Position numbers and translations under genes: made by a program
From: Polytrichum commune
Lineage: Eukaryota; Streptophyta; Polytrichopsida; Polytrichales; Polytrichaceae
Length of the DNA: 64,000 nucleotides
Direction of reading: 5' to 3'
NCBI GenBank assembly: GCA_950295325.1
Contig: OX485806.1
Coordinates: forward strand, 8,182,001-8,246,000
Part shown: one piece after another, positions 36,833 to 49,646 of the stretch
Layout of the letters: every line of letters begins with the position of its first letter
Numbering within the stretch: the first letter of the stretch is position 1
The notes under the pieces: model-generated
Told to the model about the DNA's origin: nothing
What the model saw: the letters and a program-made list of their open reading frames with translations, nothing else
Database searches by the model: none

Positions 36833-38049
36833 TGGTATTCCATCATGGGACAATCGAACTAGCTCGTCAACCTTCCCAGCTCTTGGATTCCTTGTTGATG
36901 TTGGATATGAATGAGGATGCAATGAAATAGCTCTGGATGGTTCCTTGTGGCGAATCAAATCCTTGGGCTTTAAGATGGGGTTGAGATGAAATTGTTGCAC
37001 AAGTTTACTCAAGAGGCACATATTGTCTGGTGAAGTGAGAAACTGATTTGACTGTTCTTCATCAACCATTAGTTTCCCTGCTCTTGCACTTCTTTCTTGC
37101 GCATCGAGTGATAATGTTGGTACTTGTGATGTCAATTCACTAATCTAGCTCACACCAATGTGAAGGATGGGATTAATACTAGGAAGCTAGGCGGTCAGTA
37201 ACTGATTCCAAGTACCCAGTGTGGGAGGTGAGGGGTGGGCAGCAGTGCAGAAACTCCAAGAAGAGGTTTTGAATCTTCAGTGTGAAATACATTAGGTGCA
37301 TATGAAAGAAACATGATGGGGGTGAGAATGACATTGATACGAACAATACTTCCATTGTTTGATGAATACTGTGTTTAGAGCAGAGACCTGCAGCATGGTC
37401 TTGCACACCTGTTTGCCTCTGATGTTTACATATTGTTAAAATCACAATGCTGGTGTCATTGTCTTGCAACACATATCTGGCTGCAATTCTAAACTGATAA
37501 ATTGTGGCCCAGACTAGTCATGGCGGTAGCATGTTAATTGTTGGCGCAATCAGTGGTGCTGTCCAGAGGGATGACAATGAGAGGTGCACTTCATTGCTTT
37601 GTGACATAATGGTATGAACATTTCACATCCCACAGGTTATGGGCATTGCCCTGAAAGTATGAATCTTTGAATCTAGATACTTGGGTGTACTACTTGGTGT
37701 ATAAATGTGAAATGAAAGTATAGATGAAAGGGGGCTGTTCTATAGAGAATTGAGACATTCACTAAGAATGTGGAGCCCAATGCGAGGCATTTTTATAACA
37801 CCTTCTGGGACTTGTCAAGGTTGCAGATGCCGTTGATGATTTTTGCCAGGTGGAGCAAGAATATACCTGATGCAAGTAAAAACGGACAAATTAGTCTCTC
37901 CCTAAGTTTTGCTTCAATTTCTCTGGTTTAAAAATTATTCACAGGAGGAGTGTGCTTAGGAGGATCGTATGTGATTATCCCCTCTCTACCTTATTCTCAT
38001 GTTCAGCTGAGATAGGAGAGTTAAACATTGGTTATGGAGTACCTTGAAT
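36833..38049. other. NLP 3' flank with right inverted copy
   Basis: This holds the likely 3' UTR of the NIN-like gene and the right copy of the ~380 bp inverted duplicate. No other coding sequence is supported. Confidence 0.45.
37417..37798 (-). repeat. Inverted duplicate, right copy (partner at 31.03 kb)
   Basis: This is the reverse complement of 31034-31395 in full order, ending gcgaggcatttttataaca. The TATA-like end points away from the NLP gene, as it does in the other copy. Confidence 0.85.
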
Positions 38050-38461
38050 CTAAGGTTGAGGCATCCATAGTTGACAAGGTCTATTGAACCACTCACTGCG
38101 GTCATGTAATGCCAACATGGATGAGATGTATATTATTTAGGCAAACGGAATTAAGGTTTATGTGGTGGTGGCTTGTGATTGATTATCCTCATAAGAGTTT
38201 TGTCGTAACCAAGCATTAGCATTTACATGAGCAATTATGGATTAATCTATAGATTAATTATGTGTTACCTGAACTTTACTACTTCGAAATTTGCAACAAT
38301 TTTCGTGTTCATGAAAAAAAAAAAAAAAAAAATCTAAAAAAAATGCATTCTCCTCAGAATTTGTTTCTCTTTGCAAGAAAAATAATTCCCTGCTATTATT
38401 ACTCCTCCTAAACAGATGCTAGCTCTCTTACTTTTATCGGTTATAGATGCCTCAACCTTAG
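38050..38461 (+). mobile_element. MITE family B, copy 1
   Basis: It is bounded by ctaaggttgaggcatccata and its inverse tatagatgcctcaaccttag, a terminal inverted repeat of about 18-20 bp. The ~410 bp body matches the reverse complement of 40303-40724. There is no coding content and I saw no clear target-site duplication. Confidence 0.75.
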
Positions 38462-38775
38462 TGTGTGGGTAATATGGTTTGGTTGTGTGAGGATGCTCTA
38501 CTTGACTGGGCTTTCACCTGAGAAGTTTTACCTAGAGAAAGTTGATACCTCGGTTCATATTTTTTGAACTCACCAGAATCACCAGAACCCAGAGATATGT
38601 AGGTGAAAGTATGGTGCAAACAAGTACCTCAAAGGGACAATGGTAGGGAGGAAAATACCTTCCAAGTGTTGAGAATGCACGAAGCACAAAGGTAACCAGT
38701 AAACCACACGAGGGACACATAAGGCCCACATACCTTACAGCTACAAGAGTCTGGAATTCCAAACACACTTTCACT

Positions 38776-40030
38776 ATCTACAGCAGCCATGGCTGTCCAT
38801 TACATACTAAGGACCGCGATAATGTCACAATGATTTATCCAGTGCACTCACATGATACTTGGAACAGTAGGCTTTACTTAGAGAAGAATTTGGCACTGAC
38901 CTGCTCCTGACCAAATTTGAAAAGCGGCAAAACCATCACCTCACAGCATCCGCTATATTTGCCATCCAGCGCAGTGGTCCCGATGTCCCGTTCAAATTGG
39001 ACAAATTGATCCTCCTGTCTCACCGAGAATCACACCCTGAAAATCACCTGGAGAATACTCCCTAATCTGTTGACAACTTCACCCCACAAATACAAATCTC
39101 CCTCACACAACAACTCCATCGTCGACAAGCTTCCCATTGCATTCACAGGAGCGATTAAATGAACCATCCTACAAGGTGGCTTCAATTTCTTGCGAGCAAA
39201 ATCACCCATTTTATCTTGTGTAGTAAGGTGAAGATTGAGCTTACTTAACTCTACAGCGGCATGACCGAAGGTGATCATTGTGAGCGTAATTTTACCTCAA
39301 CTACGGTTCTTTGTTTTCAAGCTTTACAGTGCGTCCTGGTGTACATAAGCACGGCCAGCTGCGAGATGATGGAGAGGAAATAAGAAGAACTAATTCTTTC
39401 TTTCTCATGTTAAGTACCCTCAAGGCAGTGTGGGTGTTACTATTTGGTTTGATTTTCATGTTCTCCAGCTTCAACCACTTAGGTTTACACGATGAAACTT
39501 GTGTTGCATTCGCAAATCTATGATGAATCACCAACAAAAATTGGACCTCCACTCCTTTAGTTATGGTCATTGGCAGTGCATGTTTGTTGATCCCGCAACT
39601 AAAATACACAGGTCCTCCCAATTGTGTTCACTGCCGAGTGTGGAGTAGTCAATTAAATTAGAAATCGTAGTTCAATCACTTTCATAAATGTGTCGTCTTT
39701 ATGGTGTTTGTTCTTTGGTCCTCACTGGACCACACACCGATCAAATAGAGGTGTCGAATGAGGAAAAGTAACTGAGCAACAGCTGCATACCTTTATAAGT
39801 AAGCTTTTTGTTGATTAGGTAAGTTAATCTAGATTAACCCGTTAGTTGCACTAATCCCACGGAGTAAGAAGCCTGATTAGCTCATCCTCTAATTCCGTGT
39901 GCAGGACCTGTCTCCGACGTCCTGGGGAGCGCACACCTTTCGCTTGCCTCGTTGGCAGTGGCGCCACATAGACTGCCACGTGTCTCCTGCACAGGATCCT
40001 CAGACACTGCTCAAGGGAACAGGACTTCAC
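38776..40030 (-). CDS. Possible small multi-exon gene between two MITE copies
   Basis: No family is recognised. Coding-like minus-strand segments follow one another. One starts at the ATG at 40030 (MSKKVKSCSLEQCL..., to 39851). A second is at 39621-39301 (GINKHALPM, VQFLLVIHHRF). A third, from 39278, reads MITFGHAAVELSKL...GEVVNRLGSILQ and ends at a donor, CAG|gtgatt, near 39045. It is followed by an acceptor, gagacag|GAG, near 39015 that opens EDQFVQFERDIG and VMVLPLFKFGQEQ, with a possible donor near 38905. The last junction is in phase. The first two links are not resolved. It may be a real lineage-specific gene, captured exons inside a composite element, or a relic. Confidence 0.3.
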
Positions 40031-40124
40031 CTTCTTTGACATTATTTCAAAAAAATTCGGGGGCGAATCAGGGGGGCCGTGGAGTGGCAGTGTCCGGGGA
40101 GAATTTTTGGGCATGATTGGCCAT

Positions 40125-40300
40125 ATCCTAGTGTTTCCAAGTCCAAACTGGTTGCATGTTGACATCTTTATTATTATTATTATTATTATTATTATCATCA
40201 TCATCATCATGAATATTTTCTAAATTCTTTTAAAATGATCAGTAGTTCTTCTAAAGTTTTGGAACTTCAACTGGTTATTTCTCAAACTCAACCAGTTCAT
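40125..40300 (-). repeat. Dispersed repeat, inverted partner at 11.95 kb
   Basis: The reverse complement matches blocks of 11950-12165 (gttgagtttgagaaataacc; gatgtcaacatgcaaccagt). It contains the ATT/ATC microsatellite and abuts MITE B copy 2. Confidence 0.5.
40169..40210. repeat. Microsatellite (TTA)n-(TCA)n
   Basis: About nine ATT units are followed by about five ATC units, a compound trinucleotide run. Confidence 0.9.
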
Positions 40301-40302
40301 GT

Positions 40303-40724
40303 GTAAGGTTGAGGCATCTATAACCGATAAAACCAACAAAGTTTGCATCTGTCAAGGAGGAGTAATAGTGGATTTTTTGTTTTTTGTTTTTACTTTTCTT
40401 GTGAAGAGAAACAAATTCTAAGGAGAATGCAAGGATTCTTTTTTAAAAAAAATCTTGGATATGGCAATTGCTACAAATTTCGAAGTGGTAAGGTTAGGGT
40501 GACATATAGTCAATTTATAAGTTAACCCATAACCACTCGTCTAAATGCTAGTAATGCTTGGCTACGACAATTGTCAAAACTCATATTAGGGTAATCAATA
40601 ACAAGCTGCCACCACATAAACCTTAACTTTGTTTGCCTAAAAAATATAGATCTCATCCATGTTGGCATGAATAACCCTAGTGAGTGGTTAAATAGACATG
40701 GTCAACTATGGATGCCTCAACCTT
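40303..40724 (-). mobile_element. MITE family B, copy 2 (opposite orientation)
   Basis: It opens with taaggttgaggcatctataa and closes with tatggatgcctcaacctta. The body is the reverse complement of 38050-38461, including the ggaggagtaatag, gccaccacataaacctta and catccatgttggcat blocks. Confidence 0.75.
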
Positions 40725-41139
40725 AACTAGCAACCAATTCTTCCCGTTTATTGTTGTGAGGTGGAAAATCCTTAGTTGAGTTCAAATGCTATGGCGTGTC
40801 ATCCTAATGCGGTCACTCTTCTTAATTGGGATACTTATATTTTGAGCCTTGGTATATCCCCAAGGGCTTGTACACTATTGTGTGTAGGTTGCCCCACATT
40901 AATCATCAACATTTCACACTATTTTGGATGTTTGTTATCACATCAACAAACTAAATGATTTTTTTAAAAATTAAAAATAAATAAAAATTTACACTGTGGT
41001 TGTCGTTGTATGGAATGATAACCAAATTGTTTGTGCTCAATATTGGCCTAAGGCAATTTGCAATGGTAAGGAGGCAACCTATTTGCAAGAGCAACCTAAT
41101 TGCATGTGTCATGTAGTTAAGAACGAACATACACGTGTT

Positions 41140-41262
41140 ACGATGAGATTGGACCATGCGCTCCAAACATAATATCCATTCTAGGCTCAATAATAAACAT
41201 ATTGCAAAGGGCATGTGTGATCACTCAAAGAAAAATAGAATCCTCATTTTGATTCCTTCTAA
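41140..41262 (+). repeat. MITE family A, partial copy
   Basis: The block gagattggaccatgcgctcc...ccattctaggctcaataataaacata...gtgtgatcactcaa matches the middle of the family A copies at 41410 and 56255. The ends are missing. Confidence 0.5.
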
Positions 41263-41409
41263 CTTTTGCACCTCAACTTAGATTATGAAACTTAAAATGA
41301 AAATATGGGTGATTTGCGATTGTTAACCAGATGAGAGAATTTCCGATCCATACCAATATCACAAATTTGTTTACAAAAATGAAAGTTCATGTGATAGGGC
41401 CACATACTA

Positions 41410-41795
41410 GGTACCTTAAGGTAAGTTGGCCTGATTAGATTAATGACCTTATACAAACATGTACATATGAATCCTATGTGGTGAGGTGTGGATCTAAGAA
41501 CGGACATTACAAAAAGAGAAAGAAAAAGATTGAACTACGATAATTACTCTAGGATCAATCATGAACATAATTGGGAGGAACATATGTGATCATTCGATAT
41601 TCAAGAGAACCTTCACTTTGATAGTGAATAAGAGTTAGCTCCAAACATTGTAAAGTAATTTTCCATGGGCACAATTTGGGTTCGCTAATCATCTTGCACT
41701 AATTCCATGTTTCATATATAGGTATCCTACAAGAAGTGGGTGGCTGAGCTAAAAGCGTCCGTTTTAAGACCTGCTTAATTAGGTGCGCGAACCCG
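41410..41795 (+). mobile_element. MITE family A, near-full copy
   Basis: It starts ccttaaggtaagttggcctg and ends in gagctaaaagcgtccgttttaagacctgcttaa, the inverse-type terminus of the family. The interior shares ggatctaagaacggacat, ggatcaatcatgaacataattg and gtgaataagagtt with the 56255 copy. It ends about 260 bp upstream of the second PGK start codon. Confidence 0.65.
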
Positions 41796-42058
41796 AAGGG
41801 CCATCGATCGCCTGACTTCTGGTGTGCCCCATGCACACTGTCAAAGAGACGCCACCCTGTCGCCGCTCCCGGACGCAGCGTCACTCAGCGTCACCTCTGA
41901 AGCCCATGCATTCCTCCGCGCGAATCTGCAACACAACACACCCCACTACATTGAGTCAATTGCACATTTGTGTCCGCCATCGCCAGGAGAGGATCGCCGT
42001 GAGCACTCCCAGACTCACGCAGCCAGGGCTTGCTTGCAAGCAATAAAACTCACTCAAA

Positions 42059-45000
42059 ATGGAGACCATCGCGATGCGAGCCGCAGTGGCCGCGGCGACC
42101 ACCAAGGCCACCATCACCTCGCAGAGCTCCCGGACCTCCCTTGCTTCCTCCTCTGCGCTTGCGGGCAGAAGCCTTAGGGTTTCGAGGACGAGAAACTTTT
42201 CCTTCGCTTCGCAGGCCGTGAGGGTGCGCACCACCGTGCGCGCAGATGCAGGGAAGACCGAGCAGCTGAGCAAAACCGCGCAGCTTCCCGAGGACGATGG
42301 CACCAGCGATGTGCAGAGGCCCGCCACCAAGGGATCGGATGCCAAGATGTCTATCAAGGACCTCCCCGAGGGGAGCTTCAAGGGGAAGACGGTGTTCGTG
42401 CGTGCCGATCTGAACGTGCCTCTGGATGACAAGAGACACATCACGGATGACACCCGCATTCGTGCCTCCCTGCCTACCATCCAGTTTTTGGTGAAGCATG
42501 GAGCTAAGGTTGTGCTCGCTAGCCACTTAGGCCGACCTAAGAAGGGCCCCGAGGAGAAGTTCAGCCTCAAGCCTGTCTCAGGTTAGGTTGTTCTTTCTTA
42601 AGTTTCTCCAATCCAGGGGGTTAATTCTCTTGATTTGATACATCAATTTTTATTTCTAAATTGTGTTTGTGCTGCCATATCCTTTGTCAAATTCTTTTGA
42701 CCTTACTGCCAAAGCCATCATCATCCAGAATCAATCCCTCCACATGACACTATACGGCGATCACGTGTTAGACAAAGGATTGGACTTCAATGCAATTTTC
42801 TACAAGGGCTTAACGCAATTCCTATCGCATCGAAGTTAGAATTACCACATAGTATGTGGTCATGGAATCAACACTAAATCCTAGTTCCAAAATGTTTGTG
42901 TTCTTATTGCCACAGCTAAAATCATACAGAAGCAATCTGTTTGTTCAATGTAATATGATGACCACCGGTCGGACAGAGAATTGGAGTTCAATGTAACTGT
43001 CAATACGGTCTTAACGCAATTCCTATTGCTTTAATATTGGAAGTATTCCTAGAAAGTGGTCATGGAGTGGGTGGAACGGAAATGGCTCCCAGCAAATGAA
43101 TTTAAGATGAATTAGTCTCTATTTGGTGAGTGCACTATATTCTTCACGATGCCTGTACCATCAGTCTAATCCTTCTGGATTGATGCATAGTAGAGAGGAA
43201 GCGTTTGCTGCCATAACCAGAGCCATCCAGAAGCAAGCTCTTCATTTGACATTATATGGTGACCACCAGTTAGACAAAGGATCGGAGTTCAATGTAATTG
43301 TCTACATGGGGTTAAGATAATATCTGTTGTATTAAAAACTAGAATTACTCACAGAATGTGGTCATGGAGTGGGTGGAAATGGCTCCCAGCAGATGAAATT
43401 TTGATTAAAACTCTGTAATTAGTTAGTGCGCTATATTGGTCATGATACTGTACCACCAGTCTAATCCTTCTGGTTTGAGGCATATTAGATGCGAAGTGTT
43501 TACTGCCATAGCCAGAATCATGCAGAAGTATTTGTTCCCCTCTTCCAGTGCTGTATTCACAAGTTGCATTCAGAAAGTGTTGGCTGAGCTGGGAAACGTA
43601 AGGTGAAAAGAGAGAATTTGTGTTATTTTTCTTTCTTTCATTCTTCGGCTCCCTGGATTGTAAGGGATTTAGCAGGTTGTAAAAACTTTTGTACTTGGAG
43701 CTGAGTGTTAGTTTATGTTTTGTACCTGGAGCTGGGTCTTGCTTGTGTGCAAGTGCCCTCATGCAAGAAACTATTCCTGAACTTAATAATTAAGTATAAG
43801 GTGGTCAATTAATTATACATTTTTCATTACTGAGGTTTTGAGCATGAAGTTGAAATTATTAGGGATGGGATCCAGGCGCAAACGTGTTAAACCTTGGACC
43901 TGAGACAGTGTGGGTGGTTGAGCAGTGAGGTTGACGGAGTTGCTAGGCCAGAATGTGGAGCTTGCTCCTGACTGCATTGGTCCCGAGGTGGAGTCCAAGA
44001 TTGCAGCATTGAAGGTTGAGAATTTATCCTTCCTCTGTGGATGCCATTTGTGCTGTAATTAGAGCTTGAGCTCGAGCTTAGTCTCCTTTTCAGCATCCTG
44101 GGCTGATAACACAGTTCAGGATGTGAAACTAGTGTGTGTCCTGAAGTTCTTCATTCTGTCAAGAACATTGCATTTCCCTCTTAGCATCAAGAGGGAATTA
44201 ACAACCCAAAATGACTGATTGTTTCAGAGGGATGGATACAAAAGCTAATTTTGTTGTAGAAGTGCAATTTGTGAAGCTGCCATTCAATTGCAATTGAGAA
44301 GTGGTGCACACTTTTGTGGACATGCAACCGTTTTGTTGAGGATAAATACACCCTTATTGACCTACACTTCTAACCATGGATCTCTCTCACTGTCAAGTGT
44401 TCTTTTGCTATTGGTGCTGATAGAGGGCCTGCTGAGCAGACAATGGAGTCCTCACTTAAAATACCTGGATGCAGGAAGGAGACGTGCTGCTTTTGGAAAA
44501 TGTGCGGTTCTACAAGGAAGAGGAGAAGAACGACATTGAGTTTTCTAAGAAGTTGTCCAAGAACATTGACATTTTCGTCAATGATGCCTTTGGCACTGCC
44601 CATCGTGCCCATGCATCCACTGCTGGAATTGCAGACTATGTGTCTACAAGGGTGGCCGGGTTTTTGCTAGAGAAAGAATTGGCTTACCTAGCTGGCGCCA
44701 CTCAAAAGCCTGCCAGGCCTTTTGTTGCCATTGTAAGAACTTCCCTTTTTGTCTGTTACCTCTACATATTTCCAAGAAGTTCACATATGAAGTTCACAGA
44801 GCTGACTGATGGATCCCATAACTTAAATATTATTCGTTTGGAGCATGTTGATATCATGTTCCTCATTTGAAGAGTTGGATATGGGAGAAATTTGGTCTGT
44901 GTGAAGCTCTTCTATTTGTAGCCTCTCAGTTCTGTATCTCTGGTTTTTGGCAGGTGGGAGGCAGCAAGATCTCATCCAAGATCACCGTGATCGAGTCTTT

Positions 45001-46359
45001 GATGAATGTGTGTGACAAGGTTATCTTGGGAGGTGGTATGGTGTTCACCTTCTTCAAAGCCGACGGTAAGAATGTGGGATCCTCCCTGGTCGAGGATGAC
45101 AGCTTGGACCTAGCCAAGAAATTGACCGCATTGGCCAAGAGCAAGGGTGTGGAGCTGATCCTTCCTGTTGATGTGCTATGTGCTGACAAATTCGCCCCTG
45201 ATGCCAACACCCAGGTCTGCAGTGCCTCATCAATCCCCGATGGTAAGTTCACCTCCCTGTCTCACATTATGAGGGATAGTAGTGCATGTTTACCATCTTT
45301 CCAGTGAAGGATTGGTGGTTCAGCAGACGTTGAAATTAGTTCCAGTGTGGATACTTATCAATAGTCTCATGCAGCTGTTTCTGTATGTAAATTGCAGACC
45401 TGATAAGAGTGAGTAAATGAGAGTGATTGAGCAGGGAGTTCTTGTAAACATAAGGTGGCCTGAATATAGGTGAATTTGGATGCTAGAGCTCCCTCCCTCC
45501 CATTCAGGCAAGGTGATTGGGGATTGATGATTCTGTTGGAACCTGGTTATTCAACTTGCGGTGAATCTGTGCATGCAGGATGGATGGGACTTGACATTGG
45601 CCCAGATGCTATCAAGCAATTCCAGGGTGCTTTGAGCGATGCCAAGGTAAAAAGCTGGATTGAACCATTCTGTTGTTGTGGGTGTCTTTTGGAGGTGGTA
45701 ACACACGTAGTGTTGGGCATTTTGCAAAGGATAGATTCTAGGGAGAATTGCACAGCATGAACACATGACTTGCAATCTTCTTTAGAACAGGGGTTTGTAT
45801 TTTCTTGAATGGTGATGTGATTGTTCTAAAATGACCATCACATCTGATTGGTCACAGCTCTCTCTTCTATGGTATCTCAGTGTCTATCCCACAAAGTAGT
45901 CCCTGTCAGCAGAGGGCCTTCACATCAAAGTATTTGGAAGTGTTTGTTGGCCTGCAAGAGACCTTGCGACAATGTCTGCTATTTTTGTTGTAGTCCTGGC
46001 TTTTATAATAGCTAATTTAATAGTGCTAACAAATCAGTGCAGTGACAATATGATGAGGAACTAAATAGTGGTGGTGGTGGTGCGTGCAGACTGTGCTGTG
46101 GAATGGACCCATGGGAGTGTTTGAGTTCGATGCTTTTGCTAAGGGCACATACGCTGTAGCAGAGACCTTGGCTGGATTGACAAAGGAGGGAGCTATCACC
46201 ATCATTGGAGGAGGTGACTCTGTAGCTGCCGTAGAGAAGGCTGGTTTAGCAGAGCAAATGAGCCACGTGTCCACAGGAGGAGGTGCCAGTCTGGAGTTGT
46301 TGGAAGGCAAGGTCCTTCCAGGAGTTGCTGCCTTGGACGATGTCCGTGTCCATGCTTAA
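42059..46359 (+). CDS. PGK: Phosphoglycerate kinase, plastid precursor (copy 2)
   Basis: The six-exon structure is identical in phase to copy 1: 42059-42581, 43926-44014, 44475-44732, 44954-45242, 45579-45646 and 46090-46359, giving 498 residues. All catalytic motifs are kept ([55 protein letters not shown]). The transit peptide and exon 2 differ clearly from copy 1, while exon 4 differs at only four bases and the start of intron 4 is identical for about 60 bp. Ser in KGTSAVAE of copy 1 is Tyr here. Both copies share the stromal Calvin-cycle role; expression may have diverged because the upstream sequences are unrelated and this one has a MITE just upstream. Confidence 0.97.
42695..43540. repeat. 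Tandem array in PGK copy 2 intron 1
   Basis: Four diverged units start near 42700, 42910, 43205 and 43500. Each opens with a variant of ctgccatagccagaatcatccagaag. The longer ones continue through gacaaaggat-ggagttcaatg, a tacatgggcttaacgcaattcct-like block and gtggtcatggagtgggtggaa. Copy 1 has a single short counterpart. Confidence 0.75.
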
Positions 46360-47279
46360 TTTGCCCCAAGAAATCAAGCTTTCATGAAATCACGTACCTC
46401 AATAGTAGCTCCTTCTGTCACGAAACTTGTATACAAAAGTTCCTTTTCTTTTTTCCAAATTTTGCAGCACCTGCTAGAGCTCTGTGATGCCATACCTACA
46501 AGGCACTTCTATTTTAGAAACTAACTGTTAGTAATAGCAGCAATAAATGTTGTCCAAAGGTATTCCAGGGTGAAGCTCAACATCGTCGTCCCACCACACT
46601 ACTTATTTGAGTGTAGAGAATTTGCATGGAGAATCAGTTTCTGATTACTGCAAGTCTGTCTTGTATCGGGGTTTCAACATATGGTACTCAACCTGACAAT
46701 GTATTGGGTAACTCTCTTTATCCTGATCTTGTCTGGAGGGTGGTGCACATCACATGTAGAGCAGACAGACCCATCTCCAATACCCTCAATCTTACTACAT
46801 AGAGTTTCCTAGGGTCATGAAGTCCCACACATGTAGCCGTCTCATTTGGCATGAGAAAAAAAGTAAGTTAAAAGGGCATGGATTTGGGTTTCTTGAAGAG
46901 AACACTAATTTTGTTGAAGTTTTTGTCTCCAGTTATCAGAAATAGGTTGACTTATGCTGTGAATTTGGGTTGGGACTCGGGAGAGAATCTTGCCTTTGAT
47001 AATTTATTGTAATTTCAAAACTTGAAAATAAATTTTGATTTTTTTGTAGAGCGTTGTGATATCAGTTTCCAAACGTGTGAAAAATCACCCCAATATTGCA
47101 CCTATACACTCTAACCTCCGTAGTATCACACCTGTGGCAACCAAAGCACATGTGATATTACAAAATTTTGTAGTGTTAACATGGATGCGTGATACTATAG
47201 AGTTAGTGTGGCATGTGGCATTATGGAATAACACAAAGGAGATGTGAGGACAATTTGAATTCTTTCTCCTGTCACCTAC

Positions 47280-47480
47280 ACTAGTGTGGTCCACTCCACT
47301 TGGCCTTCCCGGGCAATGTGGTAGATGCATGCACCAACTTTCAACAAGTGGCATAAGAAGAAGAATAAGAATAAGAATAAGAATAAGAAGGCGATACTCC
47401 ACATGGTGACACATGGTGCAATGCAAGGGTATGGGTTGACTTCTTTAGTGGTTTGCATTAATGACAAATTTTGTGATATA
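47280..47480 (+). repeat. Dispersed repeat, direct partner at 63.79 kb
   Basis: It shares cttcccgggcaatgtgg, caacaagtggcataa, an AATAAG microsatellite, actccacat and ggtttgcattaatgacaaa with 63785-63995. The microsatellite (about five AATAAG units at 47355-47390) is part of the repeat. Confidence 0.75.
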
Positions 47481-49646
47481 AGGGAGAGAAATGTGACAAT
47501 AAGGAGTGAAATTTGAACTACGAACGTTTGTTCCCTAGTGTTTTGGGATATTAGAGAGTGTGTGATGTTATGGAGGTTAATATTATGGAGTTTAGGGTGT
47601 ATTACACTTATGCAAAATTGCTTAAGTTATCATAAATGGGTTTGTTTACTCTAAGAATCCCTTTTCTTAGTAAGGTGGCATATATATTTCTATTATGTTG
47701 CTATGAAAGATAGACTTCCTCATACAATATCATGTTGGGTACTACTGTATGTTAATTTTGTTATTGATTGTTGTTGCATTTGACTATACTAGATATGCCT
47801 TTTGATGCTTAAGCTTCTGCTTGGAACTATTGTAGTTTAGTTCATGTTTGCTATTGCATTTGAGTCGTATTAAGGTATATTGCCTTGATACCATAGGGGT
47901 GCCCTCCTTTTGAGCTTTAGGGAACAAATTCAAAAAATAGGGTTCCCAAAGTCCTCAATGCAATGGACTAATGATGGAGGGAAGGTGTAGGAATTAGGTG
48001 GAGCCCATCTTTATAAAGAAAATTTAGAAGCACTTGCACATAATATTATTTAGCTATTGAGTTGTGTTCAACTCCTTTGACTTTAGATTCAGTAGGAAGG
48101 ATTGGTATTGTAGCATTTGTAGTCTTTATTCTTGAATCTATTGTTGGGCTCATGAACACAACTCATCACCTGAGTAATGCTATTGGCATAGGAGAGGCAA
48201 GCACCAAAAATAAAGAACATAATCTCTCTAAATATGACAAGGTAAGCATGATGTCAAGGATGAGAAAATTCTTTCCTATTCCTTTGCAATGATTGGTTGG
48301 CTAGAGTGATGGATATAGTACACTTGGTGAGCATATTTAGAGTAGTGTGTATTTTTTACAAAGTTTTTGCAAGTTTTTGACATTTGACACGTAAAAACTT
48401 GCACAAATAAAAAATACACGTCAATCGACACACAAAATTTAGAATTTGACATTTAGTGCAACTTGTGAAGAAAAAAACCACACATTGGAAATTGAAATGA
48501 CATGTATTACTAGGCATGTGACATTGAAGTGATGTTTTAGGAGAAATTGTAGATGTCAATTGACATTCATTTTTGTTATGTAACACTTTGGATTTGAAGT
48601 CGACCATCAGATGCAATTTGTCAAACATACATACTAATTTAGAGCCAAGTTAGTGTGCAATTAGCTCATTAGGTGTTGGTTTCAAGACACATGATGAGTG
48701 TGAAAAGATAAACTTAGATGTGACAGTAGACAAGATTTGCTTCCATGATAGGAGTAGTTCAATTCTAAAATGAGATATTTTTAAATCTATCATAGAACAC
48801 TCTAGCAAAATACTTTAAAAATTCATAACTAATTTAGAATCAATAAAATGAATCCAAAAAATCAGGACAAATTTTTGTTCACGTCCTCTACATGGGAAAA
48901 AATTTCATGCCCAACACCAATAATGTACATAAATAGAAAAAAATTGGGCAACATATCTTATTGTGGACCACATTAACTGTTTTCCTAGAAATTAATTTGG
49001 ATTTTTTAATTTATTTGGTGCTACTTTTATCCTATAACTAATATTCAATGTGTTGGTTGGAAGTCTTCATGAAGACTTTGTATGGAAGACCTGGCGGGGC
49101 CTTGGACCCACATTATTTCCATCTTGACTAGAAAAAATTAGCGTGACCCAGGCTAATTGTTTCCACACTAATTTTCCACCCACACTAATAGGACTATTTA
49201 GTGTACTTGTTGTTCTCTGAAAACCATTTGTTGTTAGGAATGACAACAAGTAACTTAAGTTGACTAAATTGTGACCTATGAGACATGATGCACCCATATA
49301 GATTACGCTATCGTTATTTATCGTTGAAACCAACTATGAAGTTTTATTGGTACATAGGTTCATCATGGCCGGTGAAATTGACCATGAGAGGGAGAATCAA
49401 ATGGAATGAAATAAAGTTGAATTTTAAGGTCTGGGTGGCCAAAAGGCTTATGGGACCAAAAGTAAATCAAGATGGAGTTCAATAGGTTAATTCTTTAGAG
49501 TAGTGGATTCTAGTAACTTTAATGAGACAAAGGCTAATATCTACTTGATGGTCTAATTAGAAGAAAATCTTGAGACTCCCTAGTACAAATTCTCAAAAAG
49601 TGAAGGGAACTTACCTCAACTGGAGTTGTATAGGGGACATGATGCT

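Noticed and set aside
47345-47392. Possible CRISPR-like or satellite array
   Set aside because: It is a six-base AATAAG microsatellite inside a dispersed repeat shared with 63.8 kb.
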